From contig RCNN01000146.1 in the NCBI GenBank assembly GCA_003667245.1, positions 28,048-92,047 on the forward strand: a stretch of DNA of 64,000 bases. The letters run 5' to 3'. Source of the DNA: Heterostelium multicystogenum (taxonomy: Eukaryota > Evosea > Eumycetozoa > Acytosteliales > Acytosteliaceae). Made by a program: the position numbers and the translations under genes. How positions within the stretch are numbered: position 1 is the stretch's first letter; every line of letters begins with the position of its first letter. The notes below the pieces were generated by a model. It was not told where the DNA came from, ran no database searches, and saw only the letters and a program-made list of their open reading frames with translations. Of this stretch, positions 25,001-37,905 are shown in pieces.

Positions 25001-25948
25001 ATTTCTATTTTATTTTATAGTTCTTCTCTGTTGCTGTTTTGTCTCGCCAATACAACAATCCACCAATCATCAATCAGCAACAACAACCCTATCCTTGTTA
25101 TTCTATATCATAATCCATATCCATAACCATATCTATTCTATATCTTATCCTCATTGTTATATTATACTTTATTTTATATTTGAAAAAAAAAAGAAACATT
25201 TCTTAATTGTAATTTTATTTATTTATCATTTAAAACTGTTTAATTAGTTAGTTTAGTTTGTTTAGATTAGTTCAGTTCAGTTCAATTAAGTTCGTTTAGA
25301 TTAGATTATTCGGTTTAGTTTATTTAGTTAGGTTGGTGTAGTGGAGCACAGAAGAAGAGGCAGCCCTTGGCATTAAAAAGTAAAGATTCAGTGACTAGTT
25401 AGTGTAGAACCAAATATTTATTGATTGATTTATTTAACAAACACTCAGATCTCAGCTAGCTAGTGATCACCCGCATCTTCATCGAATATTTTAAACACAA
25501 ATACCCACCACTACATTTTTTTCTCAGGTAGCTAGCTTACACACTCACTCATTCACACAACAATCACAAATTTCATTTTACCAAATTTATACAACAGATA
25601 CCCAAACCAAAACAACCAACCAAATCACCAAATTAATAATAATCAAACTATTTCTTTTTAATTAATAATAACTAATTGGTGATACAATACAACACAATTT
25701 CTATAATCATCAAGCCTCAATCAATCAATTAATCAATCAATCAATCAATCAATTAATCAAGTTTGATATTCTCATCTCATCCTCCGCTTTGTTCTCAAAC
25801 ATTATTTATCAAGTTATTTATTAATATTATATATAGCTATTTATTTAGACATTTGTAGTCAAATACAATTATATTTATTCTTATCTTTGTTTTCAAACCA
25901 ATCTTTAGAGCCAAGTCGAAATACCATATGATTTAGATTTTATAAAAG
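22068..25948. other. Long divergent intergenic region
   Basis: 3.9 kb between the divergent MVP (-) and C2-RasGAP (+) genes. It is AT-rich with homopolymer and short-unit runs, including TATT repeats at 24219-24241 and TCAA repeats at 25717-25760. The open frame at 24906-25247 has no protein-like pattern and is rejected. I see no tRNA or snRNA. It presumably holds both promoters, and possibly a 5' non-coding exon of the RasGAP gene ending near a TTTAG at 25905-25910. Confidence 0.5.
25717..25760. repeat. TCAA microsatellite
   Basis: An imperfect array of TCAA units broken by TTAA variants, in the leader region of the RasGAP gene. Such low-complexity arrays are common in dictyostelid spacers. 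Confidence 0.8.
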
Positions 25949-28626
25949 ATGTATGCGTAAGTAGCCCAATATTTATTTTCTTGATTTGATCGAATTTAAT
26001 ATTTCGGGAAAAATCATTTAAATAATAAACATTCAAAAATAAAAAAACGAATGATTAAACCAACCAAAATCATCAATCGATTCATTTTAGTATCACATTA
26101 CAGCAGCAACCTTTAATCGATATAAAAGACCACCAAGCAGGAGCAGTAATGGTAGACCAATTTGATAAAGATCAACATGAACAGCCCGACCAGGCAATGC
26201 ACAGTTGAATCAACAGAAAGATCTTCAAGAACTACAAAAGCAACAACAACAACAACAGCAGCAGCAGCAGCAACTCTCAGATGTTGTTGTCGTCGTTGGA
26301 CAGGACGATGGGAGTGGCAATAGACAGACAACCAGTTTTAATTCACCACCATCTCCGACAGCAACTTCGCCACACGACAACTTTTTGAAACAGCAAAAGA
26401 CACGTGATTGTAATATTATTGTAAAGGTATTTGAGGCAAGAGGATTACCCGAAGCACGACTAAGAAAGAAAGAACAAATCAAAAACAACAACAACAAGTC
26501 ATTCAAGAGAGCTCAGAATCTCCTCACAGAAATTTCATCTCCAAACTTGATGACTTTTTCAGACACAACCGACCCATATTGTATAGTACAACTAGAGAAA
26601 CAAAAGCATCGTACACGTACCATCCAAAGAAGCTTAATCCATTTTGGTGTGAAGAATTTTCATTGTAGGTTATTGTTAATTTCTACATCACAGCAGATGA
26701 TACTGACCTCGCAATCAATTTTAATTATGTAGGGAGGTGCAAGATGCCAGCACAGAGAAATTAGTAGTCTCAATTATAGACGACAAGAAATATACAAACG
26801 ACGAATTTATAGGAAAGATTGTTATCCCTATCAACACATTGAAAGACCAGAAAGAAAGAGAACTTTGGTTCCCATTACAAGCACCAACATCATCAAAGAA
26901 AGTCCCTCAAATGCAAATATTAGTTGATTTTAAGCCAATATCCCTCGCAGACCCCTCTATTCCAGGTCGAATTTCATGGAAAGGTATTTATTTCTCTTTA
27001 TTCTCAAAACATTTAGATACTAATCTTTTAATCGATAGTGTTGTATGGAAGAAATTTAATGCCAAGTTCAAACGGTGAAAAGGGTGGAGTGGAAATTGTA
27101 CACCTTATATTAATTGGTCAGTTCGTTCAAAGAAGGGAGATATCATTATTGATGAAGACGGAATTTCATGGTTCACAGCTTTGAATACAGGTGTTTCAAA
27201 AGAGTTGACAGAGTCAATCGATTGCGTTAATTTCATGTTGTGGAGATACGAACCAAAGTCTATGATTTTGGAGAATTCACTTTTAACTCAAAATTCGAGG
27301 TCTCGTTCCATCACTTCATTGGATAGTCTCATCTCAAAGTCTCCAGAGAAACTCAGATCACAGTCTAGTGTTGGTTCACAAAGTCCACCCAGTGGCGTTA
27401 ATTCACCAGCTTTCTCGGATACCTCATCGACTTGCTCACTAAATTCGAGCAGTGGTGGAATCAACTGTCCAACCGATGGTTGGGAACCTGTAGTTTTGGG
27501 TCAAGGTATCGTCATGGCTTCCCACATCGATACTGAGAAGCCATCCGATATTTGGCTGTGTCTTTACCCCCGTCAAACAGCCGAGAACAGACTTGGAGAT
27601 GTTAGATTAAAGTTGAAATATTCTGAGGAAGTTGTGTTGCCACTTGAATCGTACACTCCACTTCTCAATTTGATACAGGATCCAAAGATGGTTGCGATTC
27701 AAATTCTTGGTAATATTTCGAAACAAAGAGAAGCTATTGCAAATAACCTGATTCGAGTATTCGAAAAGACAAACAAATGCGTTGATTTGTTGAAGAGTTT
27801 AACCGATCAGGAGATTGAAACAACCGACAATCCTGACATTATCTTTAGAGGAAACTCGCTAGCAACCAAATCACTCGATCTTTACATGAAGTTGGTTGGT
27901 CTTCCATACCTTCTCAACACGATTGGTCCCCTCATAAAGAAGATTTATACATCAAAGAAGTCTTGTGAAATCGATCCAACCAAGTTGGAGAAGGGAGAAG
28001 ATGCCAAGAAAAATTCAAAATGTTTGCTGTCATGGGTGAAAAAGATGACTCAAGCCATCTTTAGTTCAGTGGAGAATTGTCCTCAACCATTGAGAGAGGT
28101 CTTCCGTGCTATTCAAACAAAGGTTCACCAACGATATCCACACGATGAAGTAACACGTTACACTGCAGTCTCTGGATTCATATTTTTACGATTTTTCTGT
28201 CCTTCTATTCTTGCACCAAAGCTTTTTGAGCTGATGCCAGACCATCCAGGAATCAAAACCACAAGATCACTCATTCTCATTGCAAAAACACTTCAAAATC
28301 TAGCAAATCTCGTCGAATTAGGAGAATATAAAGAAGATTTCATGCGTGATATGAACAAGTTTGTCTTGGATAACATGGTTAACATGAAGAGTTTTATCGA
28401 TTCTTTGGCTCAGGTCCCAGTAAATTGTCCAGCAGGCGAACTCCTTAACCCAATCTCACTCGAGAAAGAACTAGCCTGTCTCCATCGTCAACTGATAAAG
28501 CAAAAAGAAGATATGTGGCAAGAAGTTAATGAAAGAAATATTCCAGAGCAAATCGAAACAATGAATCAACTCGAAATTATATTATCAAAATTAGAAGAAG
28601 AAGTTGCAACAGCTTCTTCCATGTAA
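25949..28626 (+). CDS. C2 domain-containing Ras GTPase-activating protein (C2GAP-like)
   Basis: Proposed exons: 25949-25956 (8 nt, MYA with a split codon), 26091-26664, 26733-26983 and 27039-28626. After a polyQ tract comes a C2 domain (DCNIIVKVFEARGLPEA, DPYCIVQLEKQKHRTRTI, NPFWCEEF in the shifted frame, SIIDDKKYTNDEFIGKI). A PH/C2-like middle region with a Ser-rich insert follows, then a RasGAP domain: arginine-finger region IIFRGNSLATKSLD (near residue 440), FLRFFCPSILAPKLF and the QNLANLVE helix. It should inactivate Ras downstream of chemoattractant receptors, as Dictyostelium C2GAP1 does (inference). One-base deletions are inferred near 26204, 26622 and 27077. The tiny first exon is the weakest point; it is chosen because it gives the only in-frame ATG. 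Confidence 0.83.
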
Positions 28627-29185
28627 TAAATAATAACAAACAATAATACTTATAAAATTTTTTGGAATGACAAAATGACTTTTTGAGAATTGTGTGAAAG
28701 ATAAACACACTGTGTAGTAAGTGTTCTATTATCTTTTATGATATAAATGGCTGAATAAAATAATTCCACCCATCATCATGGCATCTCACTTTATTGTCAA
28801 ACTAAAAATATTTCAAAAATAGACCACTTATTTAACCATCAATATTAATTGTGTGAAAAACAATATTTTTTCATTTCAATCAACAAAGATACACACACGA
28901 ACACATATGTGTTCTAATCTCACGTTCATCAATGTTATAGTTCAATACTGTTATATACAGTATAATTTTCAGAAGTCAAATCACTTTAATCAAATAGAAA
29001 CAAACACCAACATTCTTGCTTGAAGTTTAATTTAAGGTTAAAAATTAAAATAAATCATATAAATATACAAAAAGACAATATAAAAATGGCTTCCCTATAG
29101 TCTTCATAAATATTAAACATATCAAATACTAAAGTTGATAGTAATAATATACAATTTATAATAACATACACTAACAAACCAAGAA
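28627..29185. other. Intergenic spacer
   Basis: AT-rich DNA between two plus-strand genes. It contains a 16-bp perfect palindrome, GAACACATATGTGTTC, at 28899-28914. Nothing else is recognised. Confidence 0.45.
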
Positions 29186-31102
29186 ATGCCACCCTTAAAT
29201 ATAGTATTATTTATTATTTTGTTTGGATTCATAAATGGTAAGATAATTATAAAGATGGATTCATTGTAAAAAGTAATAATATTAATAACTTCCATATTAT
29301 TTTCAAAAGCTCAAAGGCCAGATCTGACTAGCTATTCTTCCAACAATGATACTATATTTTTTTTATGGGGATTTTCCTCCTAATTACAATTATGGTATAA
29401 ATTTTAAATATAAGGATGGTGATTTCTCTGATAAAGCAGAAAGATTTAATCAAACAACCATTATTTGTAATATTACCAGCGGAGTAATACCACTAACACA
29501 TAGTGCCAGAGTTTGTAATCTAATAATTCCAAATGCTCCAATTTGTTCAAAATTTATACCAATCAGCTTAGTTCAATTTATCCCCAGTAATATTTCGGTT
29601 CCAACAAACTCCAATAATATCACTGTAAATGGATTATTCTTCAACTATGTACCTAAAGAACCCTTTTTGTTCAATTCGAATACTTCAGTGACTTTATTAA
29701 ATGATACCTCAGCCAAATTTTTACTTGATTCCGATTTCATTGAAACCAACATAAAAAGATCTTACATAGATACATCATTCACCGTTCCAAATACGAAAAT
29801 TAATCCAGCACTTAGAATATATTGGGATAGTAAGTTAAATTCTTTTTTAATTGTTGTCATTTATTAACTTTTATTTAACATCTATAGAACCTTTGGTAAT
29901 CAATTCCACATATTCAAATGATAATATTTTACTTAAAGGACTAAACTTTGGTTATAATCGGGATGATCTTTTTATTGTTGTTGATAATGATAACATTATT
30001 GATGAAATAGAGATGCCAATTAACAATACTTTGATTAGTATTCCAAGATATTATGATCAATACTTTAATGTTACAGTCGAAGTCTACGGAAGAAAGAGCG
30101 ATCCATTCCTTATTGTAGATAGTATGTTTTTATCAGTATTGATTATAACAAACTATTAACAGGATTTCTTTCAAGTTGAATCCATTAATCAAACCAATTA
30201 TGGTAACTTCATCTTCAAAATAACAGGAGCACAATCGAAAGTTGTTGAATCAATTACTCTAGAAGACATTCCTTGTAATATATACATTAATCAAAATCAT
30301 ACCATCCTTTGTACCATTCAATCAACAAATTTCAATGGAACCGAATTATACACCCCCAAAGTACTTTTGTCAAATGGTGCTATTCTAACAGGGAGAGTTC
30401 AAAAAATTCCTAATTTTATCCAACAGATTTCCACTCTTAATAATACATATATTACATTGACATTTAAGGACACTTTTGTAAATAATAAGACTAAAGTAAA
30501 AGATTTCGAAGTCTTTGTGGGTGGAATCCATTGTAATACCAATACTAGCATCTATGAAAATACCTATACTTGTTATCGAGATCTCACTCCAACCCAAACG
30601 AAATCAGAATAATTTATCAAGGAATTGAAATTAATACAAGTAAGAATCATGGTTATAATTGAATATTAAGATGATGAATTTATTACTAAGTTAATTTTTG
30701 TATTTTAAAGATTTAACTCTCATATATACAGGAAAATTTACAACCCAAATTGAGTTTGTTGTATATGGACATCGAATTAGAGAAAAAACAAGAGCACTTC
30801 ATGTAGGAAATAAAATAGGTTATTTCTATGATATGACAGAGGAAAATGTGACCTATCGATTCTCTAGTCTCATATCAAATGAATCCAACCATTACACCCT
30901 CTATTTTGAAGATGAAACAAAATATGAGGGTGAAGCTGCTCCTTTTATAACGGTAACAAGTATGTAAATAATTCAAATTTAATTATTTAATTAGAACTAA
31001 CACTATATTATCCTATGAAATTTTAGATAACAACAAGAGGTCAATTAATGTTTCATTAGTTTTGGTTTTAGGTGTAACTTTCATTATTTGTATAATACTA
31101 TA
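29186..31102 (+). CDS. Type I membrane protein with Ig-fold (IPT/TIG-like) ectodomain
   Basis: Six exons: 29186-29237, 29310-29829, 29888-30114, 30163-30639, 30711-30959 and 31027-31102. The first exon encodes a signal peptide (MPPLNIVLFIILFGFIN). The ectodomain has many N-x-S/T sites and repeated beta-rich units of the kind seen in dictyostelid adhesion proteins with TIG/E-set domains (FYGDFPPNYNYGINFKYKDG; LKGLNFGYNRDDLFI; IVYQGIEI-like). The last exon gives one hydrophobic helix (VSLVLVLGVTFIICIIL) ending the protein, with almost no cytoplasmic tail. A cell-surface recognition or adhesion role is inferred only from this architecture. Frame slips are inferred in the T8 run near 29358 and near 30598. 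The donor at 30115 (GTAGAT) is less certain than the others. Confidence 0.65.
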
Positions 31103-31162
31103 GACAACTCTTATTATTCAATAAATTATTTACACAAAACTATATTAGATTTATTAAATGAA

Positions 31163-32962
31163 TTAACCTTTAATCACTGCAATCGGTCTTAATTTAAATG
31201 ATTTCTGTGAAATTCCTGCGGTATGGCAGGTGTCAATAACTTGAGTAACATCCTTATAAGATTCGGGAGCTTCTTCCATAATTAACTTTGGTGATGCAAT
31301 TCTTATACTAATTCCTTTATCTCTGAGGTTGGTGAGTACATCTTGGTATGATAGATTGTTACGTGATTTGTTTCTTGAGCAAGAACGACCTGCACCGTGA
31401 CAGGTGGATCCAAATGTTTCACGCATACCAATATCGGTACCCGTAAGGACATAACTGGATGTACCCATAGTTCCACCAATGAGTACTGGTTGTCCTGTGA
31501 ATTGATAGTCTACTGGAATGAGTGGATGATGTGGTGGGAAAGCGCGTGTTGCTCCCTTTCTGTGTACGAGGAGTTTCTTTGGTCTACCATCGACTATATG
31601 CTCCTCAAACTTGGCAATATTGTGAGATACGTCATAGATTACATGCATATCCAAATCATCTGGTGATGAGTTGAAAGCCTTGGCAAATGTTTGTCTTGCC
31701 AAAATGTCATACTTTGTCTGTTTACCCATGCGAAATTAGCGGCTGCGGCCATACCAGCTAAATAGTCTTGTCCTTCTTGTGAGTTTATATGTGCACATGC
31801 AAGTTGCTTATCGTTAATCCGAATTTTGTCTCTTGCCATAGCTTTCTCCATACCAGTAAGAGCATCTGTAGCAACTTGGTGTCCAAGTCCACGGCTACCT
31901 GAATGAATCATAATACAGATTTGACCGAGACGATCGACACCCATCTTCTTTGCAGCTTGGGGATTGAAAATTTCATCTACAACCTGTACCTCAAGATAGT
32001 GATTACCTGCACCAAGTGTTTCCAAGTTGAGGGAGTCCACGCTTCTTAGCACGCTCTGTAACTTTTGATGGATCAGCATTTAGCATTCTACCGTATTCCT
32101 CACAATGTTCTTTATCTTCAACCCAAGCGTAACCTTCACGCAAAGACCAGTCAAGGCCAAGTTCTAAAGCAGCATCCAATGCCTTGGCACCCATAGGGAT
32201 GACACCTTTTGATCCGACACCTACTGGAATATGATCAAACAACGACTGACACAGTGTTTCTTTGATAGGGTCAATGTCTTTCTCTGTGAGATTGGTACGT
32301 AAAAGACGAACACCACAGTTGATATCAAAACCTACACCACCTGGTGAAACAATTGATTTTGGATTTTCTGTGTCGAAGGCAGCTACATTTCCAATGGAGA
32401 AACCATATCCACTGTGAATATCTGGCATACCCAATGAATGACCAACGATTCCGGGCAAACTTGCAACATTTGCAATCTGTTTCACAGCCGGTAGAAAACC
32501 ACCACTACCATGCGTACAGTGTTGTTCTAACTCTTCGAAAATCAAATCTTTGATACTGTCATTTACATAGATCATACCATCAACCTATCAATTTAATCAA
32601 TATCAAAATGTAAGTTATTTATCCATTTTAAGTTACTATGATGTCATTAGGGTTAGATTTTATCTAAATCGAATGATCATGTTGTAATTCCAAACTGCAT
32701 TGATTTATCCAGCTAAATTTAACATCTTCAGAATGATTGACAGTGTCATGCACTGATGTGGTTAGATGACACGCCATTCAACTACAGTTTGCATTACTAA
32801 CAACAATCAATGTTGTCGCCGATATAGCATATCATAACAGATTCATTGATACCGCTGGTAACATACATTCATATCAGGTACAAATCCTTTTTTGATTCTG
32901 TATCTGACCTTGTCGATACGCTCAATGAAACGTTTATCATCATCAAAACTTCTAGAGGCCAT
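31163..32962 (-). CDS. RtcB RNA-splicing ligase (HSPC117 family)
   Basis: Two exons on the minus strand, 32962-32867 (32 codons from MASRSFDDD) and 32584-31163, with a 282-bp intron; 505 residues, the usual length. The metal and guanylate-binding landmarks are present: [57 protein letters not shown], and the STCHGAGR histidine that becomes guanylated. RtcB joins 2',3'-cyclic phosphate and 5'-OH ends, the exon-ligation step of tRNA splicing, and also XBP1-type mRNA in some eukaryotes; Archease and DDX1 are the usual partners. Two compensating one-base slips are inferred near 32016 (extra A) and 31718 (missing T), both in homopolymers. Identity is very secure. Confidence 0.95.
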
Positions 32963-35007
32963 TCAATTGAATCTCTTTTTATTTCTATTTATAATTGGAG
33001 TGTGATGTTATTAGTTGAGTGGGAGTGAATAGATAATAAGTAGATAATATCAATGGCTGTGAGTATGTGTGTTATGTGTTGAGTGTTTATTGAATCAATG
33101 GCAGATGGATTAATGCTTGTTCATTACTATCGAACTATCTCATTCTCAAATTGTTCATGAAATTTTTTGCAGAAAAAACCAAGATCACATTCCCCTATTT
33201 AAACATTATCTTTAATTTTATTAATATTATTACATCTTGAATGTTATTACGAGTAGAGGGGAGTGAGATGAGTAGATGAGCTCAATTTTTAAATGAAACC
33301 ATATATATGTAATAACAACTTTTAATATAGTACTATCACCAACACAACACAATACTAGTGTCATGTCATTTGAAGATTAATAATAAATGTTTTATTCGTA
33401 TCTGTTATTTTTATTATTATTATTATTGTTGTTTTGTTGTTTTTTTTATTTGTTTATTGGTTTTTATCACATGCGATAGATATGCTGTTAAAAAGTAGAG
33501 TATTGTTGTTTGATCTACAACTTCTAAGTCCAAAAAAAGGATATTAAAATTAGATCCTATCAAAGATAAAGAGAGATACAGCACCTATATATTACGGCTC
33601 AGTGTCACATTTTGGAAATCTTACTTTTTAACCACTCAGATGAGTGTGTTAATACTTTTTGGTGTGTGGTATTGGTGGTTTTTAATTGGATTATCTGAGG
33701 TTAAGTGTGTGCTTTCAGCAGAGTGTTATTCATTATCTGCTCTGGAAACAGACTAAACTGAATTAAATGGATTGAATGACACTGATAGGAGCTGTTTAAA
33801 TTATGCATGAATTCATATTCAAATGAAGAAATCAAACAATCTAGCTCAAACTTTGGAAATTAAAAGAACACCATTACTAACAAAAACAGAAGAACTACTA
33901 GCACCACCACTAACACTAGCAGTAGTAGTATCGCACATTAACTATAACAAAAAACAACATCATCATCTAATTAAACAAACCTAATTACTCCAAAATGATA
34001 ATATTTGCTTTAAATTAATTAACACCACTCACTCACTTTGCTCACACAACAACAAAACATAAAAGGTTCCATATCATATTAATATAGCAAAGCTAGTAAA
34101 ATATAAAATTTTATTAATTCTTCTTTTAGTTTATATTTTTAATTAGTAACTCTCCCTCTGACTGAGACAAGAGTTATTTAATTATAAATCTAATTAAAAC
34201 ATTAATTAAATCTATTTTTAATTTATTAAAACACCAACAAGCATCAGATAGTACAGTATAGAATACATACATACAAAACCAACAGCAAGAAAGAACCAAC
34301 TCTAAATTTATACAAAGAGGAAGATTAATTAAACAAGAAACTTACCTTTTAATTTTTAAATTGTTGTTGTTGTGTAATAAAATTAAAAACTAGGTTAGGT
34401 TTTCATTTTAATTTCCTGCTACCAACTACATTTAGTCATAGCTTTTTAAGCCACACCAACCATATTTTTGTTTCAAACACTCAAAGTTAGATCTATTTTT
34501 GTTTCGTCATTGGAAGTGCAGTTTTTATATAAACAATTTCCATACCTTCCAATTAAATTTAGCAACTCCAATTTGACTTTGAAATTTTTTGTAACTTGTC
34601 AGGTAAGTGCATTTAACATTTGAGGAATAACTTGTTGGCAAAGTGGGTGGAATGGGGTGATGTGCATCCAACCTAAAAACAACAATGCGCCATTCCTATG
34701 TAAAACTACACTCAGCCCTACATACACTGCTCCACACCCAGATCAGTGTGCAAAGCTACAGGTCCACCTTACAGAGATTAAACAACTAAATGGTATATCA
34801 TTCACTAACCATATTCATTCTCATAGTTTGCCAATGTACTATTAATTTTCAGGCTAGCATTTTGTTTATCTGTTTAAAGATACAATAGTAGATAGATTTG
34901 AAGCAAATAGACATTGGTTGAGCTTAGTTTAATTGTTTGACAAATCCACTCTAGTGTTTTGACTACAGACGCATAGTAAATTGACATTGGTTAGTTGATG
35001 TTGCACA
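32963..35007. other. Divergent intergenic region
   Basis: 2 kb between RtcB (-) and the histidine kinase (+). It is AT-rich with TTA repeats near 33410-33428 and other homopolymer runs. I see no gene, tRNA or clear structured element; it presumably carries both promoters. Confidence 0.5.
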
Positions 35008-37704
35008 ATGAAGCCAATAATGCCTTACAAAAGAAGTTATGGGTCTCAGACATCGCTGCCTCAACAAACAGCTACATTGTCATCATTCTCATCATTCCTT
35101 CCGACAAAGCCAACTCATGTCATCAATTTATTTAATTCGACTCCAACAGAATATTCAACAACATATCCTAAAACCTCTCAATCATATAAACCTTTACCAA
35201 ATACAACAACCACTTCATCTTCTACTTCGATATTCTACAACTCTATAAAATCCAATGTAAAAGTATTGTACAACTCTATTTATGATTTATTTCTTTCTAG
35301 AAACAATGGTAAGTTATTGATATTCTGAAATCATTGTTTTTGTTACCTTCCATTTTTTTAACTAATGCCCATTAATGAATGATTTTAGTTTGTTATGAAA
35401 CTGATGACTATTATGAATATGAAAGAGGACAACAAAACTCATTATTAGATGATATTATTAATAATCATAATAATCAAAACCATCATTTCAACAGCAGTCA
35501 AAACTACAGTATTAATCAACACAATAATAGATATTCAACTACAAATACTACCACCTCAAATTTGCTCCCTGCATCGATTGCAAATATTAATCCGAATCAA
35601 AACCAACAGAAAGTTTTAATATAATTGACCAAACCACTACCACCACCACTACTACAACAACTACAACTGTACAGTCACTTTCATTGTCCGGAGATCCATC
35701 ACATTTTTATCAAGAATGGAGCTATCCACCTACCATCACCATGCTTCAAAACCTATAATATACCAAAAGACACAAGAGTTGAGCAGCAGATCATTAATCA
35801 CCAGGCTCCTTCAGAAGAACACTCACGACTCAACTATCATTTTAATAACATTTGTAACTTTATCCTGAGTGACTCCAAGATAAAACCTCAGGATCGATAC
35901 AAAGCTAAACTCTGTATAGGTTTCTGCTTTACAGTCATTAGCTTCATTCCAAGTTGGATCATTTTCTTTTTGCTATCAGGATTGACGGAGCCAGCACTGA
36001 TGGCCATACTCTCCCTGCCAATGACTGGGTCATCGCTTTGGGTTCTAAGGAAAACTGGATCCACTCACTATCCAGGACACATGTTATGCTTTACGCTATG
36101 CTTTGCTCTGACGATGAACTCCTACTATACAGGTGGACACCAGTCTACACTCAGATTACTAATGTCAACACTTCCAATTGTAATCAGCATTGGTTATCGG
36201 TAGAAGAGCATCTGTTCAGTGGTCCTTTGTCGTGCTTATTATTCTTCTACTATTCTTTATTGCTAATCTTTTGGGATATGAATATGTTGATGGCATTCCA
36301 ACAATTACAATCAGATCTCACATGAATTTCATTATCGATGTTACGCTGGTGTTGATTACAATGTCTTTTACGTTGTGCTATCAATACTTTATAGATGAAG
36401 GCACATAGAGAAACAAAGATTAAAAATCAACAATTAACCATTGGCAAAAGATGCAGCAGTAGAAGCATATCAAGCAAGACAAGAATTTTTAGCCACTATG
36501 TCACATGAAATTCGTACCCCCCTCAATGGATTAATTGGAATGGCAACACTTTTGAGAGATTCACACTCCTTACCTCCAGAGGAGAAACAAATGGCGAAAT
36601 CTGTTAAATCCTGCGGTGATATCCTGTTACGTTTGGTCAATGATATTCTTGACTTGAGCAAACTTGAAGCCAATCAAATGGTGGTAGAAAACATTGGATT
36701 CAAAGTAAGAGATATGGCAAATGAAATATTGCAGGGTACTAGCTGCTCAGGCCAAAGAACATAATTTAAGTTGCATTATGAGGTGGCAGACAATGTACCT
36801 CATATCCTTTATGGCGATACAGGTCGTATACTCCAGGTATTGATGAATCTTACAGGAAATGCAATCAAATTCACACCCGAAGGTGGTGTGAAAATAGTGA
36901 TCGACCTTATTGAAGATGAAGATGAAAAGATCTCCTTGCGAAATGGAGAATACAACATTTGTTTTAGAGTTCAAGATACTGGTATTGGAGTTCCTCCTGA
37001 ATCTCATCAAAAGATCTTTGAAGCATTTGTACAAGCCGATCCATCCGATAGCAGAAAATATGGTGGAAGTGGACTAGGTTTATATCTTTGTGCTAAACTA
37101 GTCAAACTAATGAGAGGTGAGATCGGAGTCCATAACAACCAGAATGGTGGCTCTACATTCTGGTTTTATCTTACCACTTCAAGCAGGTAGCCAAGTTGAA
37201 GAAGATCAAGTGAATACAATGGTGCTTGATACTTCTTCAATATATACAAGTAGTGGAATTAGAGTGTTGGTTGCAGAAGACAATATAATCAATCAAAGAG
37301 TAGCTGTTAAATTTTTAGAGAAACTCGGAATTAAAGCTGATGTTGCCTCCAATGGAAATGAAGTTCTCTTCAGTCTAAAGACTCAAACATATGATTTGAT
37401 ATTCATGGATTTCAAATGCCTATTTTTGGATGGACTGAGGTGTTCTTACACAATCAGACAGATGGAAGGCCAAAACATTTGGCCTATGCGATATCCTATA
37501 TTTATCTGTGGTTTAACGGCCAACACAATGTCCACCGACAAAAAGCGATGTTATGATAACGGAATGAATTGGTTCATCTCTAAACCCTTCCAAATTGGTG
37601 AACTTCGAACTGCAATTGAAATGGCAATCGACTTTAAAGAAAAATATAGAAAACAATTCCAACTCCAACAACTCCAACAACCCCCAAACAACCTCCCAAT
37701 CTAA
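35008..37704 (+). CDS. Hybrid sensor histidine kinase with receiver domain
   Basis: Exons 35008-35308 and 35389-37704, about 870 residues if the frame is continuous. Order: low-complexity Ser/Thr/Asn/Gln cytoplasmic region (about 290 residues), about six membrane segments (35900-36390), the HisKA H-box LATMSHEIRTPLNG with the phospho-accepting His, the HATPase N-box NLTGNAIKFTPEGG, G1 VQDTGIGVP and G2 GGSGLGLYL. A receiver domain follows with VLVAEDNIINQR, the acceptor Asp in LIFMDF, and SKPF. Such kinases feed phosphate through RdeA to RegA or other regulators during dictyostelid development. At least nine indels are inferred (near 35620, 35750, 36197, 36405, 36438, 36737, 36765, 37180 and 37415-37445), the densest in the window. 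Key residues survive, but an inactive gene cannot be excluded. Confidence 0.85.
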
Positions 37705-37905
37705 GTTAGCTGTTTGCTGGGCTGTCGTAATAGACAAGAACAGTACAACAATGACATAAAATAAACATATTGTATAAATATTATTTATTCCTATATTTCA
37801 AAAAAAACTGGTGGAATACATAGAATTAATTAGATTCCAACCAATAAAATATATTGGGTTTAAAGTACTTCCGTAGGTGATATGATTTGAATTTTGTGAG
37901 AGTAA

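Noticed and set aside
24906..25247. 113-codon open frame in the MVP-RasGAP spacer
   Set aside because: Hydrophobic, Phe/Ile/Tyr-rich translation of T-rich DNA, with no conserved pattern, no plausible start context and no splice partners.
28899..28914. 16-bp perfect palindrome GAACACATATGTGTTC
   Set aside because: Same chance expectation; it lies in a tandem-gene spacer without supporting features.
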